A DNA stretch of 64,000 nt from Roseomonas genomospecies 6 (lineage in GTDB: Bacteria; Pseudomonadota; Alphaproteobacteria; Azospirillales; Azospirillaceae). The translations under genes and the position numbers were made by a program. The notes under the pieces are model-generated. The model was not told where the DNA came from. It ran no database searches and worked only from the letters and a program-made list of their open reading frames with translations. The stretch is from positions 26,459 to 90,458 of the forward strand of contig NZ_QOKW01000027.1 in the NCBI RefSeq assembly GCF_008365375.1, read 5' to 3'. Positions 26,259 through 34,725 of this stretch are shown here, in pieces (the stretch's first letter is position 1; each line of letters starts with the position of its first letter).

Positions 26259-27140
26259 TCAGCCCTTCCGGGCGCCGAACCACACGGTGCCCAGCCCGGC
26301 GGCGGCGATCAGCACCCCGCCCAGCAGGACGGCGGGCGACGGGTATTCGCCCCACCACAGGAAGCCGATGGCCGCCGACGCGGCGATCCCCAGATAGTCG
26401 ATGGGCGCCAGCACCGCCGCGGGCGCCCGGCGGAAGGCTGCGGCGTTCAGCAGGATGGCCGCCCCCGCCGCGAAGCCCAGCAGCAGGAAGGCCGGCAGGT
26501 CCGCCGCGTCCGGCATCCGGAAACCCGTCAGCAGCGCCGCCGGGGCGGTCAGCAGGCACCCCGCCAGAACGAAGACCAGCCCGGTGGCCGCCGGCCCGTC
26601 GGCCTGGGCCGTCCGCCGGGTGGCCAGGATGCACACCGCGTTCAGGAAGGCCATGGCGAGCGCGGCGAGGCTCCACGGCTCCAGCCGCGTCGGCGGGGCG
26701 ATCAGGAAGACCCCGGCCATCCCCAGCGCGACGCACAGGACGGAGGCCGCCCCCGCCCGCTCGCCGATGGCCGCGCCGGAGAGCAGCACCACGAACATGG
26801 GCGCGGCGTAGGACAGGGCCACCAGATCGGCGAAGGGCAGGTGCTGGGTCGCCGCGTAGAAGATCAGCGCCGCCCCGACCCCGCTCAGCGCCCTCAGCGC
26901 GTGGCCGCCGGGCCGGGTGACGGACAGGGCGCGCCGCCCGGCCAGGGCGAAGGCCGCCGGGGCGACCACCGCCAGCGACAGCACGAAGCGCAGGAAAAGC
27001 ACCTCCGCCGCGCCGTAGCGGGCGCCCAGTTCGCGGGCCAGCGCCCCGGCGGTCAGCACCAGGGCGAGCGACGCCGCCATCAGCGCCGCCGCCCCCGCCA
27101 CGCCGGTCCCCCGTCCATTGGTCCCCCCTCCGCCGGCCAT
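26259..27140 (-). CDS. EamA/DMT-family transporter
   Basis: About 293 aa with ten predicted membrane helices arranged as two EamA repeats, typical of drug/metabolite transporters (AEVLFLRFVLSLAVVAPAAF; FADLVALSYAAPMFVVLLSG; LGIAASAAIGFLWWGEYPSP). Substrate unknown. A TTG at 27182 would overlap folE2's end; the ATG at 27140 is chosen, and 27080 is also possible. It follows the second GTP cyclohydrolase gene on the same strand with only 22 bases between, so export of a pterin-related metabolite is conceivable but unproven. Confidence 0.85.
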   Translation of the reverse strand: MAGGGGTNGRGTGVAGAAALMAASLALVLTAGALARELGARYGAAEVLFLRFVLSLAVVAPAAFALAGRRALSVTRPGGHALRALSGVGAALIFYAATQHLPFADLVALSYAAPMFVVLLSGAAIGERAGAASVLCVALGMAGVFLIAPPTRLEPWSLAALAMAFLNAVCILATRRTAQADGPAATGLVFVLAGCLLTAPAALLTGFRMPDAADLPAFLLLGFAAGAAILLNAAAFRRAPAAVLAPIDYLGIAASAAIGFLWWGEYPSPAVLLGGVLIAAAGLGTVWFGARKG

Positions 27141-27162
27141 CAGGCCGGGCGGAACGGTCCGC

Positions 27163-27852
27163 TCAGCGGGCGGAGCGCTCAAGCGTGGTGCACTCCATCA
27201 GGAACTCTTCGCGCAGGTCGCGCGAGTTCAGCATCTCGCCGTGGAAGGAGCTGTTGACCATGCGGCTGTCATGGCCGGCGCGCACGCCGCGGTGGGTCTT
27301 GCACATGTGCACGGCGCTGATCCGCACGGCCAGTCCGCGGGGCCGGGTGGCCTCCACGATGAAGTTGCCGATCTGCTTCACCAGCTCCTCCTGGATCTGG
27401 AAGCGCGCGGCGAAATGGTCGACGATCCGGTCGTACTTGGACAGGCCCAGGATGTTGCCGCCCTTGGCCGGCAGGATGCCGATGAAGGCCGTGCCGTAGA
27501 TCGGCATCAGGTGATGCGCGCAGGTGGAGCGCACGGCGATCGGGCCGGTGACGATCAGATGATCGAACTCCTCGGCGTTCTTGAACTCCGTCAACTCCGG
27601 CGGCGCGGTGAAGCGGCCCTTCAGAAGCTCGCGCACCAGCATCTTGGCGACGCGGCGCGGCGTGTCGCGGGTGTTGTGGTCGTTGCGGTGGTCGATCCGC
27701 AGCACGTCGAGCAATTCTTCGACCTTCCGCGCCGCGGCGTCGATCATGGCCGCCTCGCCCGCAGCGTCCAGCGGCGTGTCGAGCGCCTCGTTCGACCGGC
27801 GCGCCTCCATCGCCTCCTGCACGAGGGCGAGAACATTTGCCTGCAACGTCAT
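27163..27852 (-). CDS. folE: GTP cyclohydrolase I (second copy)
   Basis: 229 aa. Type I GTP cyclohydrolase: RSTCAHHLMPIYGTAFIGIL with Cys and paired His, VHMCKTHRGV with the second zinc Cys, RFQIQEELVKQI and NTRDTPRRVAKMLV. It differs clearly from the copy at 24226 (CAHH versus CEHH context, different N terminus), so the two are old paralogues, not a recent duplication. Either may feed folate, monapterin or 7-deazaguanine synthesis; sequence alone does not decide. It is transcribed with the DMT transporter downstream. Confidence 0.93.
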   Translation of the reverse strand: MTLQANVLALVQEAMEARRSNEALDTPLDAAGEAAMIDAAARKVEELLDVLRIDHRNDHNTRDTPRRVAKMLVRELLKGRFTAPPELTEFKNAEEFDHLIVTGPIAVRSTCAHHLMPIYGTAFIGILPAKGGNILGLSKYDRIVDHFAARFQIQEELVKQIGNFIVEATRPRGLAVRISAVHMCKTHRGVRAGHDSRMVNSSFHGEMLNSRDLREEFLMECTTLERSAR

Positions 27853-27893
27853 AAAACCCGATCCCTTCTTTGCTTGCTTATCTCCGGCGGGCC

Positions 27894-29438
27894 TTAGGCA
27901 CGGCCTGCCTGATCCTGCCGCGGCGGCACCCCGCCGACCCGTTCCGCCGGGAAATGGAGCGACGCCCGCAGACCGGCCCCCGCCGCGCTTTCCAGCAGCA
28001 GACGGCCGCCATGAGCCTCCATCAGGCTTTTCACGATGCTCAGCCCCAGCCCGGAGCCCTGAAAGCGGCGGGTCGCACCCTCCTCCGCCTGATAGAACGG
28101 CTGGGCGGCCTTTTCAATCTGCTCCGGCGTCATGCCGATGCCCTGGTCCTGCACGGCGATGACGAAGCCGCCCTGCGGGTCCATCCACGACTGCACCTCG
28201 ATCGCCGAGGGGGCCGTGCTGAACTTCACCGCGTTGGACAGCAGGTTCAGAAGCATCTGCCGCACCGCCCGCTCGTCGGCCTGAAGCAGCGGCCAGACCG
28301 CCTCCGCCGCCGTCCGGATCGTCCGCCCGCGCCCGGCCTGGGTTCCCAGCACCGTGGCGATGGCGGTGCCCACCACCTTGCGCGGGTCCACCGAATCGAA
28401 GGTCAGGCTGGCGTGTCCCGATTCCATCTGGGCGACCGTCAGGATGTCGATGACCAGCCCCAGCATATGCCGGGCGCTGCTCAGGATGTAGCCCGCATAT
28501 TGGGCGTGTTCCCGGCGGGCGCTTTCCCTGGCGTTCACGGGCGCGCCGCCGCCGCCGCCGGGGCGGGTGCCGCCTCGGCCATCGCCGCGGGTATCGCCGC
28601 GGGTATCGCCATCGTCCTGGATCAGCTCCGAAAAGCCGATGATCGCGTTCAAGGGGGTGCGCAGTTCGTGGCTCATGGTCGCCAGGAAGCGGGTCTTGGC
28701 CTGGCTGGCCTCCTCCGCCTGGGCGATGGCGGTCTGAAGGGCGCCGGCCATGGCTTCCATCCGGTCGTGCGCCCGGCGGATGGCCCGGTTCTGGATCAGC
28801 AGCACGGAGATGAACAGCACGCCGCAGACCGCCAGACCGGCCGCCAGCATCGTGAACAGCCCGTGCAGATACAGCAGGTGGTCGTGCCCCTCGTCCACCA
28901 GTTCCCCGCCGAACTGGGTGGCGACGGAGGCGAAGGCGTTCAGCTCCCGATCGATGGGCTCCAGCACCGCGAGCGCGGCGAGCGCCTTGTCCGCCGGTGG
29001 CAACGGGCCGGCCAGGATGACGCCCACGCGGTCCAGCGCCTCCTCCAACCGGGCCACCGTCCGGCGGTGCTGCGGGTAGCGGTCCATGAAGAGGGACGCC
29101 TGCCCCTGCCCCAGCACGCCGATGCGGTTGCGCACGATGTCCAGGCGGAGTTTCACCTCCTCCGCATCGACGTCGGCTCCCGGAAGCGCGCTGGCCAGGA
29201 TGCGCTGCTCCAGCCGCGTCACCTCTCCCACCGTCTGCCCGGCGGCCCAGGCGAAGTTGTAGGGGGCGGCCCCGCGCAGCGCCTCGCCGTAATTCACCAC
29301 CAGCAGCGACAGATAGGCGGCGGCCAGCCCGAATCCGCCGGTGAGGATCGCCAGCCAGAGCCCGAGGCGGCGGGTGCGGTCCTTCGACGCCCAGCCCAGC
29401 AGGCGGGTCAGCCGCGTGCGTCTTGTCGGCGCGGTCAT
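27894..29438 (-). CDS. membrane sensor histidine kinase (orphan)
   Basis: 514 aa. Two membrane helices (LGLWLAILTGGFGLAAAYLS; LFTMLAAGLAVCGVLFISVL) bracket a ~160-residue periplasmic helical sensor. The kinase core has phospho-His at ~257 (FLATMSHELRTPLNAIIGF), N box (NLLSNAVKFST), G1 (VQDQGIGMTPEQ) and G2 (GSGLGLSIVKSLM). A Gly-rich insert (GDTRGDTRGDGRGG) encoded by 12-bp tandem repeats interrupts the dimerisation helices. It sits 37 bases after a molybdopterin-fold periplasmic protein, probably its signalling partner. The ATG at 29438 is preferred over the GTG at 29453. Confidence 0.88.
   Translation of the reverse strand: MTAPTRRTRLTRLLGWASKDRTRRLGLWLAILTGGFGLAAAYLSLLVVNYGEALRGAAPYNFAWAAGQTVGEVTRLEQRILASALPGADVDAEEVKLRLDIVRNRIGVLGQGQASLFMDRYPQHRRTVARLEEALDRVGVILAGPLPPADKALAALAVLEPIDRELNAFASVATQFGGELVDEGHDHLLYLHGLFTMLAAGLAVCGVLFISVLLIQNRAIRRAHDRMEAMAGALQTAIAQAEEASQAKTRFLATMSHELRTPLNAIIGFSELIQDDGDTRGDTRGDGRGGTRPGGGGGAPVNARESARREHAQYAGYILSSARHMLGLVIDILTVAQMESGHASLTFDSVDPRKVVGTAIATVLGTQAGRGRTIRTAAEAVWPLLQADERAVRQMLLNLLSNAVKFSTAPSAIEVQSWMDPQGGFVIAVQDQGIGMTPEQIEKAAQPFYQAEEGATRRFQGSGLGLSIVKSLMEAHGGRLLLESAAGAGLRASLHFPAERVGGVPPRQDQAGRA
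28581..28616. repeat. 12-bp tandem repeat inside a kinase gene
   Basis: Two perfect copies of atcgccgcgggt plus a partial third. Encodes the GDTR repeats of the kinase insert; unit length is a multiple of three, so copy changes keep the frame. Confidence 0.8.
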
Positions 29439-29474
29439 GCTCGGCGGACTCACGAGGGGGCCTTCACTTCACCT

Positions 29475-29984
29475 TCACTTCACGGTCAGCCGGGCGACCT
29501 GCCAGACCGAGCGTCCGAAATACTTCTGCCGGTTCGCTTCCGGATCATGATCGAAATCATAGACGATGAACAGCGGCCCCTTGTCGCTGACCGGCATGTA
29601 GGCCCCGTCGCGCTTCAGCGCCAGGATCACCTTGCGGTTCCGCACGTCGTCCATGGGGATTTCGCCGGTGTAGTCGTTCAGCGCGGTGGCGACCAGCGTT
29701 TCGCCGCGCGCTTCCACATGCTGCATCAGCCGGGCGAGCGGCACGCCTTCGAAGGTCACCGGCTCCTTGTACCAGGGGGTGGCGGTGGTGAAGGACACCA
29801 TGCCGAGCGCCTCCAGCATGGGACGGTCGAAGACCGCCGCACCGTCGCGATTCGTCGCCCCGATCGAACCCGACACGACCAGGATCGGCTTTTCCGTCGG
29901 CGCCGGGAGCGTTCCGGCGCTTGCCGCACCGGCAAGTACAAACAACGCCAGGGCGACAAGACGGCAAACAACTCTATCAACCAT
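29475..29984 (-). CDS. periplasmic molybdopterin-oxidoreductase-fold protein without the usual cysteine
   Basis: 169 aa. Signal peptide (VCRLVALALFVLAGAASAGT) then a domain like the sulfite-oxidase/YedY molybdopterin fold: MLEALGMVSFTTATPWYKEP, VTFEGVPLARLMQHV, ATALNDYTGEIPMDDVRNRK, GPLFIVYDFD. The mature protein has no cysteine, while true enzymes of this fold coordinate molybdenum through a Cys. It is therefore more likely a ligand-binding or sensory domain than an enzyme. The kinase gene starts 37 bases downstream, so a periplasmic sensor/kinase pair is inferred. Confidence 0.78.
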   Translation of the reverse strand: MVDRVVCRLVALALFVLAGAASAGTLPAPTEKPILVVSGSIGATNRDGAAVFDRPMLEALGMVSFTTATPWYKEPVTFEGVPLARLMQHVEARGETLVATALNDYTGEIPMDDVRNRKVILALKRDGAYMPVSDKGPLFIVYDFDHDPEANRQKYFGRSVWQVARLTVK

Positions 29985-30215
29985 ATCGGCTAACCGTCTG
30001 CAATTCGGTCATGCAACCTTCATCATGATTGCTTTCTGCGATCGATCCAACGAAAATTCTGTAAAAAACGACCCTTCAATTTCCACCCGCGGAAAGGTGT
30101 ATCGAAATTCGTTCATATTTGCCCCGCGAAATGGCCGTCCGATGACGATTTGGCAGCATCGTTTCTGCGGCGCTTTTCACACTTTCCCACGCACGGTTCG
30201 ATCAACGGAACGCCT

Positions 30216-30851
30216 ATGGATGCCCTGAGTCCGATCTCCCCCGCCCCATTGCCGCCGACCGGTTACATCCTGGGGATCGGAACGAACGTGGAGCCGGAAC
30301 TGAACGCGGCCCGGATCGCCGCCCATCTGGCCGGTGTCTTCGGCTGCGTCCTGCTCAGCCGTTTCTACCGCACGGCCCCGGTCGGCATGACAAGCCCACA
30401 CCCCTTCGTCAACTACTGCGCCTTCGTGCCGAGCGGGTTGGAGCCGGCCCGCTGCAAGGAGGTGTGCGTGGCGATCGAACTGGCTCTGGGACGCGACCGC
30501 GCGCACCCCGCCTGCAAGACGCGCGACCGGCCCGCCGACATCGACCTGATCGGGCGGGTGGGCCACCCCGCCCCGGCGGACGGCCTGGACGCTCTGTGCC
30601 CGGACCTCTATCTGGCCGCCCCCTTCGCGGAGATCGCCGCGCTGCTGACCGGGCGCCCCGTCCCGCCGCCGCAGGGCGACCTGTGCGCCGCCCCCCTTGC
30701 GGACTGCCGCAGCGGCGTCGCGCGGTTAGGCGAGACGCCGGCCACCGTCCACCGCGATGACGGCGCCGGTCTGGTAGTGGTTCCCGAGGATGGCGTCCAC
30801 CGCCATGCCGATGGCCTCCGCTCCGCCTTCCTCGCCGAGCAGCGTCTCTGA
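30216..30851 (+). CDS. folK: HPPK-like 2-amino-4-hydroxy-6-hydroxymethyldihydropteridine diphosphokinase
   Basis: 211 aa. The first ~165 residues are FolK-like: YILGIGTNVEPELNAARIA, FYRTAPVGMTSPHPFVNYCA, CVAIELALGRDR, and the signature RDRPADIDLIG. HPPK transfers pyrophosphate from ATP to the pterin in folate synthesis. The last ~40 residues have no HPPK resemblance and are read antisense through the 3' end of the folM-like gene (overlap 30726-30851). The tail may be genuine read-through or due to a lost stop. It is paired convergently with the FolM-like reductase. Confidence 0.8.
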   Translation: MDALSPISPAPLPPTGYILGIGTNVEPELNAARIAAHLAGVFGCVLLSRFYRTAPVGMTSPHPFVNYCAFVPSGLEPARCKEVCVAIELALGRDRAHPACKTRDRPADIDLIGRVGHPAPADGLDALCPDLYLAAPFAEIAALLTGRPVPPPQGDLCAAPLADCRSGVARLGETPATVHRDDGAGLVVVPEDGVHRHADGLRSAFLAEQRL

Positions 30852-31454
30852 CAGCACACGCGCCCGCGCTTCGGGGCCGTGCCATTCCTTGAACAGGATC
30901 GGCCCCGGCTGCACCACGTTGACCTTCACCTTGGGCGCCAGCCGCTTGGCGAAGGACAGCGCGAGGTTCTGAAGCGCGGCCTTGGTGGCGCAGTAGGCGT
31001 CGAAGGCCGGGTTGGGGTTGTCGGCGTAGATGTCGGTGATGTGGACGATGTCCGCCCGCCGCGCCGAACAGGCGTCCAGCAGCGGCGCCAACGCGCGGTT
31101 CAGCGCGAAGGGTGCCCGCACATGCACGGTGTGGAAGACGTCCAGTTGCCGCAGCGCGTCCGCCGTGTCCGCCGCCGTCACCTCGAAGGCCGAAGCGTTG
31201 TGGATCACCGCCCGCAGGCTCCCCGCCACCGCCCGCACCGCCTCCGCCAGCCGCATCCCGCCGTCCGGATCGGCCAGATCCGCCTGAAGACACACAGCAC
31301 CGGCGGCGCGCAACCGCTCCACGTCGCCGGTGGCCGTCCGGTAATGGGCGACGACGGGGTGCCCCAGCGCCATCATCCGCTCGGCCAGATGCAGCCCGAC
31401 GCGGCGACCCGCACCGGTGACGAGAACGGCGTCCTGCAACAGGGGTGTCGTCAT
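30726..31454 (-). CDS. folM: FolM-like short-chain dehydrogenase (dihydromonapterin/pteridine reductase)
   Basis: 242 aa. Rossmann SDR with the variant TGAGRRVG that marks pteridine reductases (the usual SDR pattern is TGxxxGxG). Other FolM-like features: VIHNASAFE, DIYADNPNPAFDAYCATKAA with the catalytic Tyr-x3-Lys, VNVVQPGPILFKEWHG and TGAVIAVDGGRRLA. FolM reduces dihydromonapterin to tetrahydromonapterin with NADPH. The neighbouring folK and two folE genes support a pterin role. The assignment to FolM rather than another SDR is strong but not absolute. Confidence 0.8.
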   Translation of the reverse strand: MTTPLLQDAVLVTGAGRRVGLHLAERMMALGHPVVAHYRTATGDVERLRAAGAVCLQADLADPDGGMRLAEAVRAVAGSLRAVIHNASAFEVTAADTADALRQLDVFHTVHVRAPFALNRALAPLLDACSARRADIVHITDIYADNPNPAFDAYCATKAALQNLALSFAKRLAPKVKVNVVQPGPILFKEWHGPEARARVLSETLLGEEGGAEAIGMAVDAILGNHYQTGAVIAVDGGRRLA

Positions 31455-31501
31455 TGGAATGGCCCTTCGGCGGACTGAGGAACCGGTCGCGGAAGGGAGA
31501 G

Positions 31502-31578
31502 TGGTGCGCCCGGCGGGATTCGAACCCACGGCCCCAGGATTAGGAATCCTGTGCTCTATCCTGCTGAGCTACGGGCGC
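31502..31578 (-). tRNA. tRNA-Arg (anticodon CCT)
   Basis: Minus-strand cloverleaf: acceptor GCGCCCG / CGGGCGC, D arm GCTC...GAGC, anticodon stem CAGGA / TCCTG with loop TTCCTAA giving CCT, T arm GTGGGTTCGAATCCCGC, 3' ACCA encoded. Reads AGG codons. It lies between folM and the zinc-finger gene. Confidence 0.94.
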
Positions 31579-31753
31579 GCCGGGCCGCTTATAGCACGCT
31601 TTGCCGGGAGGTTCAGCGCCAAATCTGGCGGACGTGCCATCCATCGGCGGGAGAGAGTGGAGTACCGAAAAGGTCACCGCCAGCCACCGCGCGGCGTGCG
31701 GAGCGGCGGGCGAATCCGCTGGGCTTGGGGACGCCGCTGCGTATACTGCGCCC

Positions 31754-33391
31754 ATGGCACGCATGCTTTACCTGCGCGACATCGAAGTCGATGTGCACGT
31801 CCGCTGCCGGGCCTGCGGGCACGAGGGCGTGCTGCCGCGCGCGGACATGAACCGGCGGTTCGGTCCCAACTATCCGGTCCTGTCCATCGCCCCCCATTAC
31901 CGCTGCTCGCGCTGCAATTCCCGCGACACGGAAAGCCGCCCGGCGCCCCCGCCCTACGCGCCGTCCATCACGGCCACGGCGGCGGAGGAAGCCCCGTCCT
32001 TCGCCGGACCGCTGGCCGCCCTGCAAGGCCTGCTGGACGCCGTGCGGACCCGCGACGAGCCGGAGGAGGAACCGGAAGCGGAGGCCGCACCGGCGCCCAT
32101 CCCGACGGCTGCCCGGGCCGAAGCCTCCGCGCCGGACCTGGACCTGGAACTGGAACTGGAACGGCTGGTCGCGGACGGCGGTTCGGCGCCCGAGTCGGGC
32201 CGCCCTCCGCTGTGGGAGCCGGTTTCGCTCGCCGACCTCGTCGGTCATGACGATGACGAGGAAGGCACCGGGAACCAGGACGCCGGCGAGACGGATTGGG
32301 ACGACGAGGACTGGGCTCCCCGGAACTGGAATCTCGCGGACCGGGACGAGGACCAGGGCAGCGACGGCGAGCCGGACGAGGACGAGGACGAGGGCACCGC
32401 CCCGCTGCCGGCTCCGGTCGCTCGTGAAAGCCGCCCGGTGGAGGAGGACGAACCGGACGACGCCTCCCGCTCCTTCGACCGCACCATCGCGGCCTTGCGC
32501 AGCATTCTGGACGGCCGCGGCGACGGCGCCCGCACGGAGGATGCACCGCCGCCGCCCGCTCCGCCCCCTCCTCTGCCGCCGGCCTTCGCGATCGAGGATG
32601 CCCGCGACGTTCCGGAAGGCGGCGATCCGGACGATAACGATCCGGACGACGCGGAACCGTCCAACGACGACATTCTGGCCTTCGCCATCCGCGACCCGGA
32701 CAAGGCCCCGCCGCCTTGGGAGCGCGACCCCGCCCCCACCGGCAGCGAACCGCTGGATCGGACCATCGCAGCCCTGCGCAGCATGGTTCAGAAGGCCGCC
32801 GCCGACCGCGACGAGGATGTCGCCGGAAGGTTGGACGACGAAAGGTTGGACGGCGACAGGTTGGACGGCGACAGCGCGGACAACGACGCTCCGGACGAGG
32901 AGGAAGGCGAGGACTGGAAAGCCAACGCTGGCGAACCCTCCTGGGGCCGCGACGAAACGGAGGCGGACGAGGCGGAAGCGGACGAGAAGGACGGCGCTCC
33001 CGTCATCCGGAAGTCCGCCCAGGAACAGGAGATGGAAGAGGCGTTGCGCGCCCTGCGCGCTCTGGTCGAGGCCGAGGGCGACCTGGATGATCCGCCACCG
33101 CCCCGTCCCGCCTGGAAAAGCGACGCACCCGCCCATCCGGACGCGGACCCGCTGCCCGGCTTCAAGCCGCTGGCCCGCCGCGAACCGGAACCGGACGACG
33201 ACGCCGAACCTTTGGACCTTGTGGAGATGCTTCCGGTGAGCGAACCGGAAAAGCCCAGGCATGGCGGGAGCAAGGGGGCCGAGGCCAAGGAGTCCGGACA
33301 GAAGACCGCCAAGGACGACGCGAGCGCGCTTGGCAAGACCCTCGCCGCGCTGCGCAACATGCTGGAGCTGGACGGCAAGCAGGGGCGCTGA
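31754..33391 (+). CDS. acidic zinc-finger protein with five repeated short helices
   Basis: 545 aa, not a recognised family. Residues 1-60 hold a four-Cys zinc site (Cys18, 21, 51, 54) in a small folded region. The remainder is highly acidic, Pro-rich and predicted disordered. It is punctuated by five short amphipathic helices of the form x-I/L-AALR-x-I/M/L: PLAALQGLLDA (~86), RTIAALRSILDG (~243), RTIAALRSMVQKA (~336), EALRALRALVEAEGD (~427) and KTLAALRNMLELDG (~528). The last ends the protein. This layout suggests a scaffold offering repeated docking helices. No signal peptide. The ATG at 31754 begins the conserved finger. Partners unknown. Confidence 0.75.
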   Translation: MARMLYLRDIEVDVHVRCRACGHEGVLPRADMNRRFGPNYPVLSIAPHYRCSRCNSRDTESRPAPPPYAPSITATAAEEAPSFAGPLAALQGLLDAVRTRDEPEEEPEAEAAPAPIPTAARAEASAPDLDLELELERLVADGGSAPESGRPPLWEPVSLADLVGHDDDEEGTGNQDAGETDWDDEDWAPRNWNLADRDEDQGSDGEPDEDEDEGTAPLPAPVARESRPVEEDEPDDASRSFDRTIAALRSILDGRGDGARTEDAPPPPAPPPPLPPAFAIEDARDVPEGGDPDDNDPDDAEPSNDDILAFAIRDPDKAPPPWERDPAPTGSEPLDRTIAALRSMVQKAAADRDEDVAGRLDDERLDGDRLDGDSADNDAPDEEEGEDWKANAGEPSWGRDETEADEAEADEKDGAPVIRKSAQEQEMEEALRALRALVEAEGDLDDPPPPRPAWKSDAPAHPDADPLPGFKPLARREPEPDDDAEPLDLVEMLPVSEPEKPRHGGSKGAEAKESGQKTAKDDASALGKTLAALRNMLELDGKQGR

Positions 33392-33416
33392 GGCCCCGCT
33401 TCCCCATCCTTCAGGT

Positions 33417-34718
33417 TCAGCCGTTTTCCGCCAGGACCGTGCCCGCCAGATAAAGCGACCCGCAGATCAGCACGCGGGCCGGTCCATCGAACCGTCCCTT
33501 CAGATCCTGCCTTTTCAGGCTTTCGAGGGCGCCGCCCACGTCTGCCGCCGCCGCGCTGTCGGCGATGCCGCAGGCGCGGGTGGCCGCGGCGGTGTCCTCC
33601 GCCGTCAGGGACGCCTCCTCGCCGGGGATGGCGACGGTGCGGGCGGCGGTGACGAAGGGCGCCAGCGGACCCAGGAATTCCCGCGGCTCCTTGCTCGACA
33701 ACATGCCGTAGACCAGCAGCAGGGGCCGCTCCGGCTCCTCCTGCGCCCAGCGCGCGGCCTGGACGGCCAGCACCTCGCCCGCCGAGTCGTTGTGGCCGCC
33801 GTCCAGCCACAGTTCCCAGCCCGCGGGCAGGCCGGCAACCAGAGGACCGCGCGTCAGCCGTTGCAGGCGGGCGGGCCATTCCACGGCGGCGAGGCCGCGG
33901 CGCACCGCCGCGTCGTCCACCACGACCGGCAGATGGTCCAGACAGGCCAGCGCCACCCCGGCGTTGACGACCTGGTGCGCCCCGGCCAACCCCGGCAGGG
34001 GCAGGTCGATGCGGCGCCGGGCGCTTTCGAAACGGAAACCGCCGTCGGTCGGCGTGGCCGACCAGCCATGGACCGGCGCGCCCGCCATCTCGGCCCGTGC
34101 GGCCAGGGTGCGGGCGGCCTCCTCCGAAGGCTGCGGGAAGATCACGGCGGGGACGCCCGGCTTGAAGATGCCGGCCTTCTCGCCCGCGATGGCCTCCAGC
34201 GTGTCGCCCAGGAACTGGCGGTGGTCGTAGGAGATGCGCGTGATGGCGGTGACCGCCGGACGGTCCACCACGTTGGTGGCGTCCAGCCGTCCGCCCAGCC
34301 CGGTTTCCAGAAGCACCACGTCCGCCGGCTCCCGCGCGAAGGCCAGCAGGGCGGCGACCGTCGTCACCTCGAAGAAGGTGATGGGCGCGCCGCCGTTCGC
34401 GGCCTCGCACTCCTCCAGCAGGTCGGCCAGCCGGTCGTCGTCGATCAGCGTGCCGGCCAGCCGGATTCGCTCGTGGAAGCGCACGAGGTGCGGCGAGGTG
34501 TAGACATGCACCCGCAGCCCCGCGGCCTCCAGCATCGCCCGCAGGAAGGCGAGCGTGGAGCCTTTGCCGTTGGTGCCCGCCACATGGACCACCGGCGGCA
34601 GGCGCCGCTCCGGATGGCCGAGCGCGGCGAGCAGCCGGTGCACGCGGTCCAGCGACAGGTCGATGACCTTGGGGTGCAGGCTCTTCAGCCGGTCGAGAAC
34701 CGGATCGGCGAGCGACAT
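33417..34718 (-). CDS. folC: bifunctional folylpolyglutamate synthase / dihydrofolate synthase
   Basis: 433 aa. Adds glutamate to dihydropteroate (making dihydrofolate) and polyglutamate tails to folates. Mur-ligase fold with P-loop VAGTNGKGSTLAFLRAML, VYTSPHLVRFHERI, LLETGLGGRLDATNVV, and SYDHRQFLGDTLEAIAGEKA. The gene begins 7 bases after accD's stop and is the last in trpB-trpA-accD-folC. A longer frame extends upstream to 34838, but the ATG at 34718 matches the family. Confidence 0.95.
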   Translation of the reverse strand: MSLADPVLDRLKSLHPKVIDLSLDRVHRLLAALGHPERRLPPVVHVAGTNGKGSTLAFLRAMLEAAGLRVHVYTSPHLVRFHERIRLAGTLIDDDRLADLLEECEAANGGAPITFFEVTTVAALLAFAREPADVVLLETGLGGRLDATNVVDRPAVTAITRISYDHRQFLGDTLEAIAGEKAGIFKPGVPAVIFPQPSEEAARTLAARAEMAGAPVHGWSATPTDGGFRFESARRRIDLPLPGLAGAHQVVNAGVALACLDHLPVVVDDAAVRRGLAAVEWPARLQRLTRGPLVAGLPAGWELWLDGGHNDSAGEVLAVQAARWAQEEPERPLLLVYGMLSSKEPREFLGPLAPFVTAARTVAIPGEEASLTAEDTAAATRACGIADSAAAADVGGALESLKRQDLKGRFDGPARVLICGSLYLAGTVLAENG

Positions 34719-34725
34719 CGCGGGA

